Origin: Diaporthe sp. PMI_573
Taxonomy: Eukaryota; Ascomycota; Sordariomycetes; Diaporthales; Diaporthaceae
DNA: 64,000 nt
Direction: 5' to 3'
Assembly (NCBI GenBank): GCA_021399435.1
Contig: JAJTUP010000015.1
Coordinates: 1,178,001 to 1,242,000 of the forward strand
Made by a program: the position numbers and the translations under genes. The notes below the pieces were generated by a model. That model was given only the letters and a program-made list of their open reading frames with translations, was not told the DNA's origin and ran no database searches. This document shows, piece by piece, positions 63,393-64,000 of the stretch (its first letter is position 1; each line of letters opens with the position of its first letter).

Positions 63393-64000
63393 CATTGACG
63401 AGCCCCGAGTCTACGGATCGTGTGCGGACTGTTCCAGCGTCGCTACCGTGGACGAGCGCCCACCGGCCATAATACACGAGACAATCAGACAGCCATGCTT
63501 GTCACAGCAGCTACCTCCCTGCCCCAAGCCTCCTCTGCGTCTCATCAGCACTTCTTTGCAGCAAATCTGCCTGCTCCGTGGCCCTTGCTCCTGGGGAATG
63601 ACGCCTGCTACTCGACCGCGGCCAGGACCATGACTGCAGCTGTGATTGCAACTGTGACTCCAGGCTGCGGTCGCGGCTGCGAGGGGCGAGGCCGACGGCG
63701 ACGAGGAAAAACCAGGGCCCAAGTCGCAACCCCCACACGCACATTCAGACAGGCACCGGCAGTCCCATGTGCCAGTTTAGCAACTTACGCACACATCGGA
63801 CGTTGTTTGCTTGGCCTTGGACAGGTCCGCCGAGATTTGATCGTAATCCGCAACCAAAATTCGCCACGCTTCCTCGTCTTGTCATGGCCACATGGTTCAG
63901 ATCAGAACACCGCTTCGGCTCCCCCTTGACCGTGAAGTTGCCGGAGGGCCCTTCAGCGGTGAGACATCGGCCTGCATTCGTGGGCTAGATCGCCCGTTGC

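Larger units (their letters stand above)
59111..64000. other. Gene-poor terminal region upstream of the P/Q-rich gene
   Basis: 4.9 kb with the promoter of the P/Q-rich gene at its left end and no supported gene. Open frames, including a 202-codon minus-strand one at 61887-62495, are built from short repeats and have no domain. Repeats seen: GGCTGGCT type at 61528-61561, CCCTGCCATG x3 at 62189-62218, GGGCTGGC x3 near 62443-62466, a TACC/GGTA-rich patch at 62671-62790 and a 9-mer array at 63343-63392. Confidence 0.4.

Overview
The window is eukaryotic nuclear DNA from a filamentous ascomycete, most likely a Sordariomycete (Pezizomycotina). Genes are split by short introns (about 60-240 nt) with GTRNGT-type donors. 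The gene set is fungal: a DASH kinetochore subunit, the chitin synthase chaperone Chs7, UDP-galactopyranose mutase, a group X-type hybrid histidine kinase and Nce101. There is no sign of operons, plasmid or phage functions, CRISPR, rRNA or recognisable tRNA. All exon models were derived by hand from splice sites and reading-frame phase. Every model except the DIL/ankyrin gene gives an intact multiple-of-three coding sequence.

Layout. 0-8.2 kb: the first codons of DAD3 (minus strand, cut by the window edge) head-to-head with a COG-complex-like gene, then a five-exon mitochondrial carrier, a LYR-motif protein and a five-exon uncharacterised Cys-motif protein. 8.2-16.3 kb: an MFS sugar porter with long cytosolic tails, flanked by long gene-poor DNA. 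16.3-27.5 kb is the dense part: chs7, TFIIH subunit ssl1, 4-hydroxyphenylpyruvate dioxygenase (hpd), a TTC36-type TPR protein, nce101, ribosomal protein eL27 and a DMT/TPT nucleotide-sugar or sugar-phosphate transporter. 27.5-31.8 kb has no supported gene. 31.8-43.4 kb: ugm, then a 2462-residue hybrid kinase in eight exons. 45.3-59.1 kb: a DIL/ankyrin protein with a frame break, a TBC Rab-GAP and a P/Q-rich protein of unknown function. 59.1-64 kb has no supported gene, only short tandem repeats.

How the genes relate. Most are unrelated housekeeping genes: kinetochore, Golgi and vesicle traffic (COG-like, TBC), cell wall (Chs7, UGM, possibly the DMT transporter), mitochondria (carrier, LYR), transcription (Ssl1), translation (eL27) and signalling (hybrid kinase). 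Strands alternate almost throughout, so many neighbours share divergent promoters. The most suggestive pair is hpd and the TTC36 homologue, divergent over about 0.93 kb. In mammals TTC36 is reported to protect the HPD enzyme from degradation, so this arrangement may mark an old functional partnership. No secondary-metabolite cluster or mobile element was recognised.
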